NCBI RefSeq assembly: GCF_002849615.1 | Contig: NZ_PDNV01000002.1 | Span: 248,001-312,000 of the forward strand | DNA from: Pollutimonas nitritireducens | GTDB lineage: Bacteria; Pseudomonadota; Gammaproteobacteria; Burkholderiales; Burkholderiaceae_B | DNA: 64,000 bases | Direction: 5' to 3' | Part shown: piece by piece, positions 34,932 to 44,246 of the stretch | How the letters are laid out: each line of letters begins with the position of its first letter | How positions within the stretch are numbered: the first letter of the stretch is position 1 | Translations under genes and position numbers: made by a program | The notes under the pieces: generated by a model | The model's input: only the letters and a program-made list of their open reading frames with translations | Database searches by the model: none | What the model was told of the DNA's origin: nothing

Positions 34932-35682
34932 ACAACGACAAATAAGAGCGTCGGACCTGCTCGTCTTCGGCCAGTTCCGACATCGACCCGCTGTAACGGA
35001 TGGCGCCCTTCTCCAGCACGTAGGCACGATCGGCGACAAGTCGGGCGAAGTGTATGTTCTGTTCGGAAAGCAGAACACTGGCGCCACGGGATTTGAGGGT
35101 CAGGATCATCGCGACCATCTGTTCTATGATGACCGGCGCCACGCCTTCGGAGGGCTCGTCCAGCAACAGCATGTAGGGATTACCCATCAGTGTGCGCGCC
35201 ACCGTCAGCATCTGTTGTTCGCCTCCACTGATCGCGCCGGCCGGACGCTCTTTCATGCCGGCCAGATTTGGAAACAGCTCATCGATAGCCTGCACGGTCC
35301 AGTTCAATCCTGGCCGTCCGTCCGGCCACGTTCTGTTGGCCTGCCGGCCTGTGATCAAATTTTCCTTGACCGTCAGTTCGGTGAAGATACGTCGATCTTC
35401 GGGTACGTAGCCCAGGCCCAGTCGCGCCACCTCGTAGGGTTGGCATTTTTCAAGCGCGTGCCCCATGAATCGTATCCGTCCGTCACGCCTGGGTCCCAGG
35501 CCCATGATGGCCTTGAGTGTCGTGGATTTACCGGCGCCATTGCGCCCCATCAATGCCACGACCTCCCCCTGGCCGACCTCCAGCGAAACAGCGTGCAGGA
35601 TGTGTGCGGCACCATACCAGGCGTTGACCCCGCTGAGCGTCAATAAGGGCGCCGGGACTGTGCCATCGTGTGCTTGTCTCAT
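34930..35682 (-). CDS. livF: Branched-chain amino-acid-type ABC transporter ATPase LivF
   Basis: Second ATPase of a HAAT-family importer, 250 residues. Walker A GRNGAGKSTTLK, signature SGGEQQMLTVARTL and Walker B MLLLDEPSEGVAPVI; the VPEDRRIFTELTVKENL stretch is typical of LivF. Four bases overlap links it to livG. Last gene of the livK-HM-G-F operon. Ligand specificity cannot be read from the ATPase. Confidence 0.92.
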   Translation of the reverse strand: MRQAHDGTVPAPLLTLSGVNAWYGAAHILHAVSLEVGQGEVVALMGRNGAGKSTTLKAIMGLGPRRDGRIRFMGHALEKCQPYEVARLGLGYVPEDRRIFTELTVKENLITGRQANRTWPDGRPGLNWTVQAIDELFPNLAGMKERPAGAISGGEQQMLTVARTLMGNPYMLLLDEPSEGVAPVIIEQMVAMILTLKSRGASVLLSEQNIHFARLVADRAYVLEKGAIRYSGSMSELAEDEQVRRSYLSL

Positions 35683-36458
35683 GACGCCTCGCCTCCGGGC
35701 GCCACAGCCTCGAAAGTCTTGCCGGTTCCGAAATAGACAGCCTGCACCTCGGGATGGGCGCGCACATGTTCGGCGTTGCCCTGCGCGATCAAGCGGCCGC
35801 GCGCCAACACGATGATACGGTCGGCATAGGCAAAAACCACGTCCATACTGTGCTCGGTGAACAGGACTGCCATGTTTCTTTTGACTACCAGGCTTTTTAC
35901 CAACGCCACCAGCGCATTGCGCTCGGCCGGGGCCATGCCAGCCGTGGGCTCATCCATCAACAGCAACCTTGGTTGTCCGGCCAGACTCATGGCCAGCTCC
36001 ACCCGTTTGACATCGCCATAAGCCAACTCGCTGCAGGGGCGGGAAGCCTGATTGTGCATTCCCACCTGCTCCAGCAGATCCAGCGCTTCGCTGCGAAACC
36101 GATGGGTAGCCGCGCGCCAGAACGAATAGACCTTGCGGTGATGGGACAGCAGGGCCATCTGAACATTTTCGAGCACGGTCAACGATGCGAACGTCGCCGC
36201 AATCTGGAATGTGCGGCCCACCCCCATATGGGCGATCCGGTAGGATGGCGTCCCCAGCAGTTCGCGCCCGTCGAACCGGATGGAACCCGCACTGGCTGTC
36301 AGTTGCCCGCCCACCATATTGAAGGTGGTGGATTTTCCAGCACCATTGGGACCTATCAGCGCCAGCAACTCGCCGGCGGCCAGGTCGAAGCTGATGTCGT
36401 CAACGGCGGTGTTGCCACCAAAGTGCTTGGCCAGGTTGCGCACTTCCAGCAGGCTCAT
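35679..36458 (-). CDS. livG: Branched-chain amino-acid-type ABC transporter ATPase LivG
   Basis: First ATPase of the importer, 259 residues from ATG 36458. Walker A GPNGAGKSTTFN, a signature region reading ELAYGDVKRVELAM (LAYGD in place of LSGGQ, normal for LivG), Walker B LLLMDEPTAGMAP and H-loop VLFTEHSMDV. The frame is open much further upstream, but that part is out of register with the permease gene it overlaps. Four-base overlaps tie it to both neighbours. Confidence 0.92.
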   Translation of the reverse strand: MSLLEVRNLAKHFGGNTAVDDISFDLAAGELLALIGPNGAGKSTTFNMVGGQLTASAGSIRFDGRELLGTPSYRIAHMGVGRTFQIAATFASLTVLENVQMALLSHHRKVYSFWRAATHRFRSEALDLLEQVGMHNQASRPCSELAYGDVKRVELAMSLAGQPRLLLMDEPTAGMAPAERNALVALVKSLVVKRNMAVLFTEHSMDVVFAYADRIIVLARGRLIAQGNAEHVRAHPEVQAVYFGTGKTFEAVAPGGEAS

Positions 36459-38341
36459 GAGCGCTTTTCCTTGTCTTGCATCAGCAAGCCGAAATGACCT
36501 GCAATGCCTTGCGGGAAGGCCAGCACGATCAGGAGTATGACTGCACCGAACAGGGCTCGCCAATACTCGGTGATACCAATGAAGTAATCCTGCAGTATCG
36601 TGAAGCTGGCCGCACCCACCACGGGACCGAACAAGGTCTGTATGCCGCCGAGCATAACCATGATGAGCGCATCGACGGACTTGGCGACGGTGATGACTTC
36701 GGGCGACGTGCTGCCTTTCGAAAATACATACAGCCCCCCCGCCAGCCCTGCCAAAAGGCCGGCGACGATAAAAGCAAGCCATTGCACTCGCTTGACATTG
36801 ATGCCTGTCGCGTCCGCACGCAAGGCTGAATCGCGGGAGGCTCGCAGGGCATAGCCGAAAGGCGCGAACACCATACGTCGTACTGCGACGATGGCCATGA
36901 TCACGATGGCCAGCGTGAAGTAATAGTATGCATCGCCCGACAACCATTCTTCAGGCCATATGCCGATGATGCCATTGGAGCCACCCGTGACCGCATCCCA
37001 TTGGTACACGATAGACCAGGTGATTTGCGCGAAAGCCAGTGTAAGCATGGCCAGGTAAACCCCCGAAAGCCGGATACAGAACCAGCCGAAAACAATTGCC
37101 GCCAGGGCTGCCGCCAGCGGCGCTAAAAATAATGCGCCTCCCATGCCGGTCCATTGCGACTGGAACAACAACGCTGTTGCATACGCGCCAATTCCGAAAT
37201 AGGCGGCATGACCGAATGATGCCATGCCCCCCAGGCCCATCATGAAGTGCAGACTGACGGCAAACAGAACGGCTACCAGAATGTCTTGAGCCAATACTGT
37301 TGCATACGGCAAGGTGCCCGACAGCAAGGGCAGGACGGCGAAAAGGGCGATAAGCGACATTGCCAGCCATTTGAACCCGGTGCCGGCGGTACGCAAGGGT
37401 GCGTCCGGCCTGCCGATATGGCGTATGGTCGCCAGCGGCTTGCCCCGAAGACCCCACGGTCGGAACACCAGGACAAAAGCCATGAAGATGAATTCGACCA
37501 CCAGCGTCAGCTTGGGAAAGGCGATGCTCATGCCGCCTATTTCCATGACGCCCAGGGCGATGCAGAGGGCCTTGAGCTGGGCGATGATCAAGGCGGCCAG
37601 ATAAGCACCTGGAATCGACCCCATGCCGCCCACGACGACCACGACGAAGGCATCACCGATAACGCTCAAGTCCAGCATCAAGCTGGCAGGCTGGCGTGGA
37701 ATCTGGATTGCCCCGCCCAGTCCCGCAAGGAAGGCGCCAAGAGCAAATACGCTGGTAAAAAGCCAGCCCTGGTTCACCCCCAGCGCCCCAAGCATTTCAC
37801 GATCTTGCGTGGCAGCGCGGACCATTGTTCCCCAGCGAGTACGCGTCAGCAACAGCCACAAAGCCAGCAACACGGCAGGTCCGATCACCATGAGAGCTAG
37901 ATCATATACCGGCAGATAGCGCCCCAGAATCGATACCGACCCGTTCAGACCTGGGGCAAGTGGGCCCAGCAAATCATCTGGACCCCATATCCACAAGGCG
38001 GCATCATTGAACACCAGTACCAGCGCAAACGTGGCAAGCAACTGGTACATCTCCGGCGCCTTGTAGATGCGTCGAAGCAATACCATTTCCACCAATGCCC
38101 CCAGGGCGGCCACCACAAGCGATGCGGCCACCAGGGCGACCCAGAAACCGAAAGCTGTCTGCCCCCACTGCTGGACGATGGAGTAGGCAACATAAATGCC
38201 CAGCATGTAGAACGAGCCATGCGCAAAATTGACGATGCGGCTGACGCCGAAAATCAGTGAAAGACCCGCGGCCACCAGAAACAGGGAAGACGCCTCGGCC
38301 AGGCCGTTCAGGAACTGAACGATAAAACCAGTAAGCTGCAT
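36455..38341 (-). CDS. Fused LivH-LivM permease of a branched-chain amino-acid-type ABC transporter
   Basis: One 628-residue polytopic protein that carries both permease subunits, which are usually separate. The LivH half (residues 1-300) has LSLIFGVSRIVNFAHGSFYM and GGMGSIPGAYLAALIIAQL. The LivM half (from about 330) has HFMMGLGGMASFGHAAYFGI and YALRASRDSALRADATGI. The link is around residues 305-330. About 18 hydrophobic segments. It lies 42 bases downstream of the binding-protein gene, with a hairpin in between. Confidence 0.9.
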   Translation of the reverse strand: MQLTGFIVQFLNGLAEASSLFLVAAGLSLIFGVSRIVNFAHGSFYMLGIYVAYSIVQQWGQTAFGFWVALVAASLVVAALGALVEMVLLRRIYKAPEMYQLLATFALVLVFNDAALWIWGPDDLLGPLAPGLNGSVSILGRYLPVYDLALMVIGPAVLLALWLLLTRTRWGTMVRAATQDREMLGALGVNQGWLFTSVFALGAFLAGLGGAIQIPRQPASLMLDLSVIGDAFVVVVVGGMGSIPGAYLAALIIAQLKALCIALGVMEIGGMSIAFPKLTLVVEFIFMAFVLVFRPWGLRGKPLATIRHIGRPDAPLRTAGTGFKWLAMSLIALFAVLPLLSGTLPYATVLAQDILVAVLFAVSLHFMMGLGGMASFGHAAYFGIGAYATALLFQSQWTGMGGALFLAPLAAALAAIVFGWFCIRLSGVYLAMLTLAFAQITWSIVYQWDAVTGGSNGIIGIWPEEWLSGDAYYYFTLAIVIMAIVAVRRMVFAPFGYALRASRDSALRADATGINVKRVQWLAFIVAGLLAGLAGGLYVFSKGSTSPEVITVAKSVDALIMVMLGGIQTLFGPVVGAASFTILQDYFIGITEYWRALFGAVILLIVLAFPQGIAGHFGLLMQDKEKRS

Positions 38342-38351
38342 TGCGGATTAC

Positions 38352-38374
38352 GGCGCCCAGGGCGCCGCGCCCTG
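38352..38374. repeat. Two competing hairpins between livK and livHM
   Basis: GGCGCCC-A-GGGCGCC (38352-38366) and CAGGGCG-CCG-CGCCCTG (38358-38374) overlap and cannot both form. Such stems after a binding-protein gene often stabilise its mRNA and lower downstream expression; here that is inference. Confidence 0.45.
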
Positions 38375-38382
38375 TGACAGGA

Positions 38383-39594
38383 TTAATCGGCCGACACGGG
38401 CCGCCATTGCCTGACCTGTTCGTCGGTGGGTTGTACGCTCGCGCCGTCCACATAGGTGAAGTCCGTCATGACGCCCTTGCCATCCTTGATGGCCAACGTG
38501 CCAACATAAGCGCCCATCGTGGACTGGTGGTCGTTGGCACGGTACTGGACGCGTCCGAAGGGAGTATCGACTTCAAGGCCTTTGAATGCCTGGACCAGGG
38601 CTTCTGTATCGGCGCTGCCGGCTTTCTTGATGCCCGCCGCCAAGGACAGGATTGCGTTGTAGCCGACCACGCTGCCTAATCGGGGGTAGTCGTTGTGGCG
38701 CTGCTGGTAGGCTTTCAGGAATGCATCATGTTCGGGTGTGTCGATGGCATACCACGGATAGCCAGTCACCACCCAGCCCACGGGCGTCTCGCTGCCAAGC
38801 GCATCGAGATATTCAGGCTCGCCGGTAAGCATGCTGACCACCGGCAATCCCTCGAAGAAATTACGCTGCGTCCCCGCACGGACGAATTTCGAGAGGTCTG
38901 TAGCGAACAATACGTTGAACATGGCTTGCGGCTTGGCATCGGCCAGCGCTTGCACGACGCTGCCCGCATCGATCTTGCCCAGCGGCGCCGCCTGCTCTGC
39001 CACGAATTCGACATCCGGCTGTGCCTGCTTGAGCAGCGTCTTGAAGGTGGCGACTGCCGACTGTCCGTATTCGTAATTGGGATAAACAATAGCCCAGCGC
39101 TTCTTGTTCATCTTCACTGCCGCGGGTATCAACATCGCCACCTGCATATAGGTGGAGTTGCGCAGTCGGTAGGTGTAGCGGTTTCCGTCAGCCCAGACTA
39201 TTTTGTCGGTCAGCGGCTCGCTGGCAAGAAAGAAGACTTTCTTGTGCTTGGCGAAATCGGTGACCGCCAGACCGATGTGCGAGAGGAACGTCCCGGTGAG
39301 AACATCGACCTTGTCGCGAGTCAGCAGCTCTTGCGCCGCGCGGACCGCGTCGCCCGGATTGGAGTTGTCATCGCGGATGATCAATTCAAGTTTCTTGCCA
39401 TTCACTCCGCCGGCGGCGTTGATCTGTTCCAGGGCCAGTTCCATGCCCTTTTTGTAGGGCCCTAGAAAGGCAGGCTGGGTCTTGTAGCTGTTGAGCTCGC
39501 CAATTCTGATGACATCTTGCGCCCACGCCGAAGTGACCGCCAGGGCCAGGGCGGCAGCGCCAAACAATTTTGCATAAGGGCGGGGAATGGTCAT
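38383..39594 (-). CDS. LIV-type ABC transporter substrate-binding protein
   Basis: Periplasmic receptor of the LivK/Peripla_BP_6 family, 403 residues from ATG 39594 (AGGAAC upstream). The signal peptide ends TSAWAQDV. Family marks include RIGELNSYKTQPAFLGPYKKGMEL (seen in parts), INAAGGVNGKKLELI and AQELLTRDKVDVLTGTF. First gene of the importer operon. The sequence resembles binding proteins for aromatic or other amide compounds as much as those for leucine, so the ligand is left open. Confidence 0.9.
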   Translation of the reverse strand: MTIPRPYAKLFGAAALALAVTSAWAQDVIRIGELNSYKTQPAFLGPYKKGMELALEQINAAGGVNGKKLELIIRDDNSNPGDAVRAAQELLTRDKVDVLTGTFLSHIGLAVTDFAKHKKVFFLASEPLTDKIVWADGNRYTYRLRNSTYMQVAMLIPAAVKMNKKRWAIVYPNYEYGQSAVATFKTLLKQAQPDVEFVAEQAAPLGKIDAGSVVQALADAKPQAMFNVLFATDLSKFVRAGTQRNFFEGLPVVSMLTGEPEYLDALGSETPVGWVVTGYPWYAIDTPEHDAFLKAYQQRHNDYPRLGSVVGYNAILSLAAGIKKAGSADTEALVQAFKGLEVDTPFGRVQYRANDHQSTMGAYVGTLAIKDGKGVMTDFTYVDGASVQPTDEQVRQWRPVSAD

Positions 39595-39708
39595 GTGAGT
39601 TCCTGTGCTGGACGGATCAGGGAGTAATCGCAATAAATTGTACGCAATATGCAGGTCTATGGTCGCAACCATTACACTACGCGGTTAACTGATCTTTAAA
39701 TACTAGCA

Positions 39709-41598
39709 ATGCGCGATTTGACCCTGACTTTTATCATATCCAGCTTGGGCCTGCTGATGTTGAGCCGTGGCATGCTCGCAGCGTGGCAATGGCAGCGGGT
39801 GAAACAGGCCGGTGGCATTCTGCCCATACTGATCGGCGGCTTGCGCATCGATGCAAACCAGATAGCCATTATTGCGGGAATCCCCGCGGTGCTCTCCCCC
39901 TGGATCGGGCACATCCCGCTGGCGGTCGCGATCACGGGATGGTGGTTCATGTTCGCGTGGCTGTTATTGGTACTGCTAGAGGTCTCGACCCCGCAATTCA
40001 TCCATGAATATGATACCCGTCCGAACCGTCTTTATGTGGAATACCTGAAGCATCCAAACGAAGTGTTTGGCATGCTCTGGAAAGGCTACAAGACGGTCAT
40101 ATTCGGCGGCGTCGCTGTGCTCGCGCTATCGGCGTGGATTGCCTATACCCTGTTCATCGCTGTTCCGCCCGATATCAAAATGGTGTGGTGGGCACGTCCC
40201 TTGGTGTCCCTGGCCGCCGCCGTCGCAACATTCCTGGCCATACGCGGCACGCTGGGCCATCGACCCATCAATCCGTCTACCGTCGCCTATTGCAGCGACA
40301 GTATGCTCAATGCGTTACCGCTCAATTCCCTGTATTCGGTCAGCTATGCCTTGTACAGCATGAAAAATGAACGTTCGGCGGAAGACGTCTATGGCAAGAT
40401 AGAACCCGACGAAATGAATGCCTTGGTCAGGCAAGGCGCAGGCATTGACCAATGCAGTGTCGACATCCCGACACTGCATGCGCAACACCCCAGTTCCAAG
40501 CGCTCGCGCCCGCTCAATGTCGTGATGATCGTCCAGGAAAGCCTGGGCGCGCAGTACGTGGGCAATCTTGGCGGTGCCCAGCTTACGCCATGCCTGGACG
40601 CGCTGTCACGTACCGGATGGAATTTTACGCGTGCCTACGCCACGGGCACCCGCTCAGTACGTGGGCTCGAAGCCGTGGTTGCCAGCTTTCCGCCCACCGT
40701 CTCTGATGCCGTCCTGCGTCTTTCCGGTGCGCAAAGCCACTTTTTCACCCTGGCGCAGGTTTTGAAGCAACAAGGCTATCGATCCAGCTTCATCTATGGC
40801 GGCGAGGCTCATTTCGACAACATGAAGAGCTTCTTCCTGGGCAACGGCTTCGATGACCTTCATGATCTTCCGACATTCAAGAACCCTGCCTTCGTCGGCA
40901 CATGGGGCGCCAGCGATGAAGACATGTTCAACAAGCTGGACCAGGTCCTGCAAGCCACACCCGATCAACCCACTTTCACGCTCGCGTTTTCGGTCAGTAA
41001 TCATTCACCCTGGGAATACCCGAGCGGCCGGATAGATCCCGACGGTAACCCGGCCACTGTCGAGAATACAGTACGCTACGCGGACTGGGCGATCGGCCAG
41101 TTTTTTGACCGGGCCCGGCAATCCGACTACTGGGACAACACGGTGTTCCTGATCGTAGCCGACCATGACTCGCGCGTCGGCGGCGCCAGTCTTGTTCCCT
41201 TGCGCCATTTTCATATTCCCGCGTTGATTCTCGGTGCCGACGTGGCGCCGCGCAGCGACAACAGGTTGATCAGCCAGATAGACCTGCCAACCACGCTGCT
41301 GTCGATTATGGGGGTGGAGTGCGAACATCCCATGATAGGACACGACCTGACAAAAAAAGGCGGGGGGCGCGCCATGATGCAATACGGCGAAAACTACGGC
41401 TATTTGAAAGGCGACACATTGATGGTGCTGGAGCCACATCGCGACCCCAGCCAGTACACATATCAGGCGCCCTCCAGCTATATTCCGGTACGCGCAGACG
41501 CCGAGCTTGCACGGGAAGCGCTCGCGCACGCGGTATGGCCCAGCTGGGTATATCAGAATCAGGCCTATACGCTTCCACACTTGCAGGCAAAAAAATAA
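39709..41598 (+). CDS. LTA-synthase-like sulfatase/phosphoglycerol transferase
   Basis: A membrane-anchored alkaline-phosphatase-superfamily transferase of the LtaS/OpgB type, 629 residues. Five hydrophobic segments fill the first 190 residues; the catalytic domain follows, with IVQESLGAQYVG (metal-binding Glu), the TGTRSVRGLEAV block holding the Thr nucleophile, and FLIVADHDSRVG (Asp-His metal ligands). In Gram-negative bacteria relatives move phosphoglycerol or phosphoethanolamine onto periplasmic glycans. It ends six bases before the convergent DJ-1/PfpI gene. The acceptor is unknown. Confidence 0.85.
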   Translation: MRDLTLTFIISSLGLLMLSRGMLAAWQWQRVKQAGGILPILIGGLRIDANQIAIIAGIPAVLSPWIGHIPLAVAITGWWFMFAWLLLVLLEVSTPQFIHEYDTRPNRLYVEYLKHPNEVFGMLWKGYKTVIFGGVAVLALSAWIAYTLFIAVPPDIKMVWWARPLVSLAAAVATFLAIRGTLGHRPINPSTVAYCSDSMLNALPLNSLYSVSYALYSMKNERSAEDVYGKIEPDEMNALVRQGAGIDQCSVDIPTLHAQHPSSKRSRPLNVVMIVQESLGAQYVGNLGGAQLTPCLDALSRTGWNFTRAYATGTRSVRGLEAVVASFPPTVSDAVLRLSGAQSHFFTLAQVLKQQGYRSSFIYGGEAHFDNMKSFFLGNGFDDLHDLPTFKNPAFVGTWGASDEDMFNKLDQVLQATPDQPTFTLAFSVSNHSPWEYPSGRIDPDGNPATVENTVRYADWAIGQFFDRARQSDYWDNTVFLIVADHDSRVGGASLVPLRHFHIPALILGADVAPRSDNRLISQIDLPTTLLSIMGVECEHPMIGHDLTKKGGGRAMMQYGENYGYLKGDTLMVLEPHRDPSQYTYQAPSSYIPVRADAELAREALAHAVWPSWVYQNQAYTLPHLQAKK

Positions 41599-41604
41599 GA
41601 TTGG

Positions 41605-42186
41605 CTATTCGTGCGTAATGCGCGTTCCAAGCACCGCCAGAAACTGCGCCATCCAGGCGGGATGCGCAGGCCATGCGGGAGCGGTGACCAGATTTCCGTC
41701 GGTATGTGCTTGGTCTATTCCTATTTCCGCGAAAGTGCCACCAGCCAGCCGGACCTCGGCGGCGCACGCCGGATAAGCTGAACACGTACGGCCTTTCAGT
41801 ACGCCTGCCGCCGCCAATATTTGCGCGCCATGGCACACGGCGGCTATGGGCTTACGGGCGGAATCGAACTGCCGGACGATCTCGAGTACTCTGTCATTCA
41901 TGCGCAGATATTCGGGGGCGCGGCCGCCCGGAATAACGAGCCCATCGTAATCATTGACGTCGACATCATCAAAATCGTGGTTCAACGCAAAACGGTGGCC
42001 CGGCTTCTCGCTATAGGTTTGCGCGCCTTCGAAATCGTGGATGGCGGTCGCGACCGTATCGCCCGCCTTTTTATCCGGGCAAACCGCATGCACTGTGTGG
42101 CCCACGGTAAGCAGTGTCTGGAACGGCACCATCGTTTCGTAGTCTTCAGCGTAATCGCCGACCAGCATTAACAGTTTTTTGCTCAT
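41605..42186 (-). CDS. DJ-1/PfpI family protein
   Basis: A class-I glutamine-amidotransferase-like protein of 193 residues from ATG 42186 (GAGGCA upstream). The nucleophile elbow [10 protein letters not shown] has the conserved Cys-His, and [12 protein letters not shown] carries the conserved Glu region. Members act as glyoxalases, deglycase-like or stress proteins; several have no known substrate. No clear partner gene adjoins it. Confidence 0.88.
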   Translation of the reverse strand: MSKKLLMLVGDYAEDYETMVPFQTLLTVGHTVHAVCPDKKAGDTVATAIHDFEGAQTYSEKPGHRFALNHDFDDVDVNDYDGLVIPGGRAPEYLRMNDRVLEIVRQFDSARKPIAAVCHGAQILAAAGVLKGRTCSAYPACAAEVRLAGGTFAEIGIDQAHTDGNLVTAPAWPAHPAWMAQFLAVLGTRITHE

Positions 42187-42323
42187 GATTTGCCTCGCCA
42201 TGGATTTACTTGCTTAATGACACGCCGCCCGCAAGTGATCAGCGGCGCCTTGCCGGCAAAGGCCGGCGCATCATCTTCGATCGAAACGCATGAAATTACA
42301 AGCTCATCGGGCATCTGACCCTA

Positions 42324-42338
42324 GAGTGAATTTCACTC
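42324..42338. promoter_or_regulatory. 15-bp palindrome upstream of the TerC-CBS gene
   Basis: GAGTGAA-T-TTCACTC is a perfect inverted repeat, 74 bases before the start codon. A TATAAT at 42379-42384 lies between them. Possible operator; the regulator is unknown. Confidence 0.4.
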
Positions 42339-42411
42339 AGCTTCTGGCAATTACTGCCAAGCCTGTCCAAATGCCACCTATAATTGTCATTTTTTCATTG
42401 GAAGCCCCCTA

Positions 42412-43998
42412 ATGGAGCTGTTGCTTGACCCCGCCGCGTGGGTCGGCCTGTTAACACTTGTCGTCCTTGAAATCGTACTGGGCATCGACAACCTGATTTT
42501 CATTGCCATATTGGCGGACAAGCTTCCGCCCGCGCAGCGAGACCGCGCACGCGTCATTGGCTTGTCGCTCGCCCTTGTCATGCGTCTGGGCCTGCTATCC
42601 GGCATCTCATGGCTGTTCAAGCTTACCGAGCCGCTATTCTTCGTAGGCTCTTCCGCTTTTTCGGGACGCGATCTTATTCTGATTGCGGGCGGCTTCTTTC
42701 TGGTGTTCAAGGGCACCATGGAAATGCACGAAAGGATCGAAGGCAAGGCGGCCAGTATGTCCGGATCGCGCATGTACCCCGGTTTCTGGATCATAGTGAC
42801 GCAAATTGTGGTGCTGGACGCGGTCTTTTCGCTGGATGCCGTCATTACCGCGGTGGGCATGGTGGACAGGCTGGAAATCATGATGGCCGCCGTAATTATC
42901 GCAATCGGCATCATGCTGGTCGCGTCCAAGCCATTGACGCGCTTCGTCAATGCGCATCCCACCGTGGTCGTCCTGTGCCTGGGATTCCTGCTGATGATAG
43001 GTTTCGCGCTCGTCGCCGAAGGTTTCGGCTTCAAAGTGCCCAAAGGCTACCTCTATGCCGCCATCGGGTTTTCAGTGGCCATCGAAACACTCAATCAAGT
43101 TGCCCGGCGCAATCTGATCAATCTGGACACACCCCGTCCCATGCGCGAACGCACCGCTGAAGGCATCCTGCGCATGTTGGGCAAGCGTCCCGTCTATTCC
43201 GACAATACCGGCGATCACCCGCCTTCGGATCCTTCCAACACACCCTTTGCCGTCGAAGAACGCAATATGGTCAGCGGAGTGCTCAGGCTGGCTGATCGCA
43301 ACGTGCATTCCATCATGACGCCCCGCACGGATATTACATGGATCAACCTGGAAGACGAGCCCGAGGCCATACGTCAGGAAATTAACAATACGCCGCACGG
43401 TTTTTTCCCCGTGTGCCGCGGATCGTTGGACGAAATTGTAGGCATAGGCCGTGCCAAAGACATGATTGCCGACCTGATCACACATGGCACGTTGAATGAG
43501 AAAGTCTTCCGCCCCCCCATCATCGTTCATGAAACCGTCCGCATACTCGACCTGATCGATACGCTCAAGGCAGCCCGCGGACAACTGGTCATTGTCATCA
43601 ATGAATTCGGCACCGTCGAGGGCCTGGTCACGCCCATTGATGTTTTCGAAGCCATAGCGGGCGATTTCCCGGACGAAGACGAAACGCCTGACATCATCAC
43701 CGCCGGCGAGAACCGGTGGATCGTCGACGGTGCGGCCGACATGCACCACTTCCAGCAAACACTCGACCTCGAAGGCTTGATCGAAGAGTCGGACGAATAC
43801 AGCACGGTGGCCGGCTACCTGCTGCGCCAGTTCGAACGCCTGCCAGAGGTGGGCGAAGAGCTCACCTTGAAGCATCACAATGCCGCCTTCGTGTTCCGCA
43901 TACTCGAACTGGAGGGTCGCCGTATCGCCAAGCTGAGTGTGGAAAAACGCGGCCTCGATGAAAACAATGACGAGGTTGGCCCAATCATCGCATCATGA
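42412..43998 (+). CDS. TerC family membrane protein with CBS and CorC/HlyC domains
   Basis: A 528-residue protein: a TerC-type membrane domain with seven or so helices (residues 1-230; [33 protein letters not shown]), a CBS pair (about 290-420; [27 protein letters not shown]) and a transporter-associated CorC/HlyC domain at the C-terminus. The acidic residues of the two TerC motifs are those proposed to bind metals. Related proteins (E. coli YegH/YoaE) are thought to export or sense divalent metals such as manganese. Followed by tRNA-Pro on the same strand. Confidence 0.9.
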   Translation: MELLLDPAAWVGLLTLVVLEIVLGIDNLIFIAILADKLPPAQRDRARVIGLSLALVMRLGLLSGISWLFKLTEPLFFVGSSAFSGRDLILIAGGFFLVFKGTMEMHERIEGKAASMSGSRMYPGFWIIVTQIVVLDAVFSLDAVITAVGMVDRLEIMMAAVIIAIGIMLVASKPLTRFVNAHPTVVVLCLGFLLMIGFALVAEGFGFKVPKGYLYAAIGFSVAIETLNQVARRNLINLDTPRPMRERTAEGILRMLGKRPVYSDNTGDHPPSDPSNTPFAVEERNMVSGVLRLADRNVHSIMTPRTDITWINLEDEPEAIRQEINNTPHGFFPVCRGSLDEIVGIGRAKDMIADLITHGTLNEKVFRPPIIVHETVRILDLIDTLKAARGQLVIVINEFGTVEGLVTPIDVFEAIAGDFPDEDETPDIITAGENRWIVDGAADMHHFQQTLDLEGLIEESDEYSTVAGYLLRQFERLPEVGEELTLKHHNAAFVFRILELEGRRIAKLSVEKRGLDENNDEVGPIIAS

Positions 43999-44049
43999 TC
44001 CATTTTGTATGTTATAGTAGCTGGCTGTTGTAAGCAGTGAACAAAAATT

Positions 44050-44126
<77 letters not shown>

Positions 44127-44131
44127 ATACT

Positions 44132-44174
44132 AAAGCGGCTTAGCAAGTTTTCTTGCTAAGCCGCTTTTCTTTTG
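44132..44174 (+). terminator. Strong rho-independent terminator after tRNA-Pro
   Basis: A perfect 16-bp stem, 44132-44147 with 44152-44167, loop TTTT, followed by TCTTTT. It starts six bases after the tRNA. It also stands beyond the end of the acyl-CoA ligase gene on the minus strand. Confidence 0.9.
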
Positions 44175-44246
44175 CTGTGATCCGAATACCGGCGATCTGA
44201 TGGGAATCGCGCGCAATCGCACGCGCCCGGGTCATTTGCCAACGGC

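Noticed and set aside
43072-43878. Minus-strand open frame of 268 codons opposite the TerC-CBS gene
   Set aside because: Antisense to conserved CBS and CorC/HlyC domains; no recognisable product.
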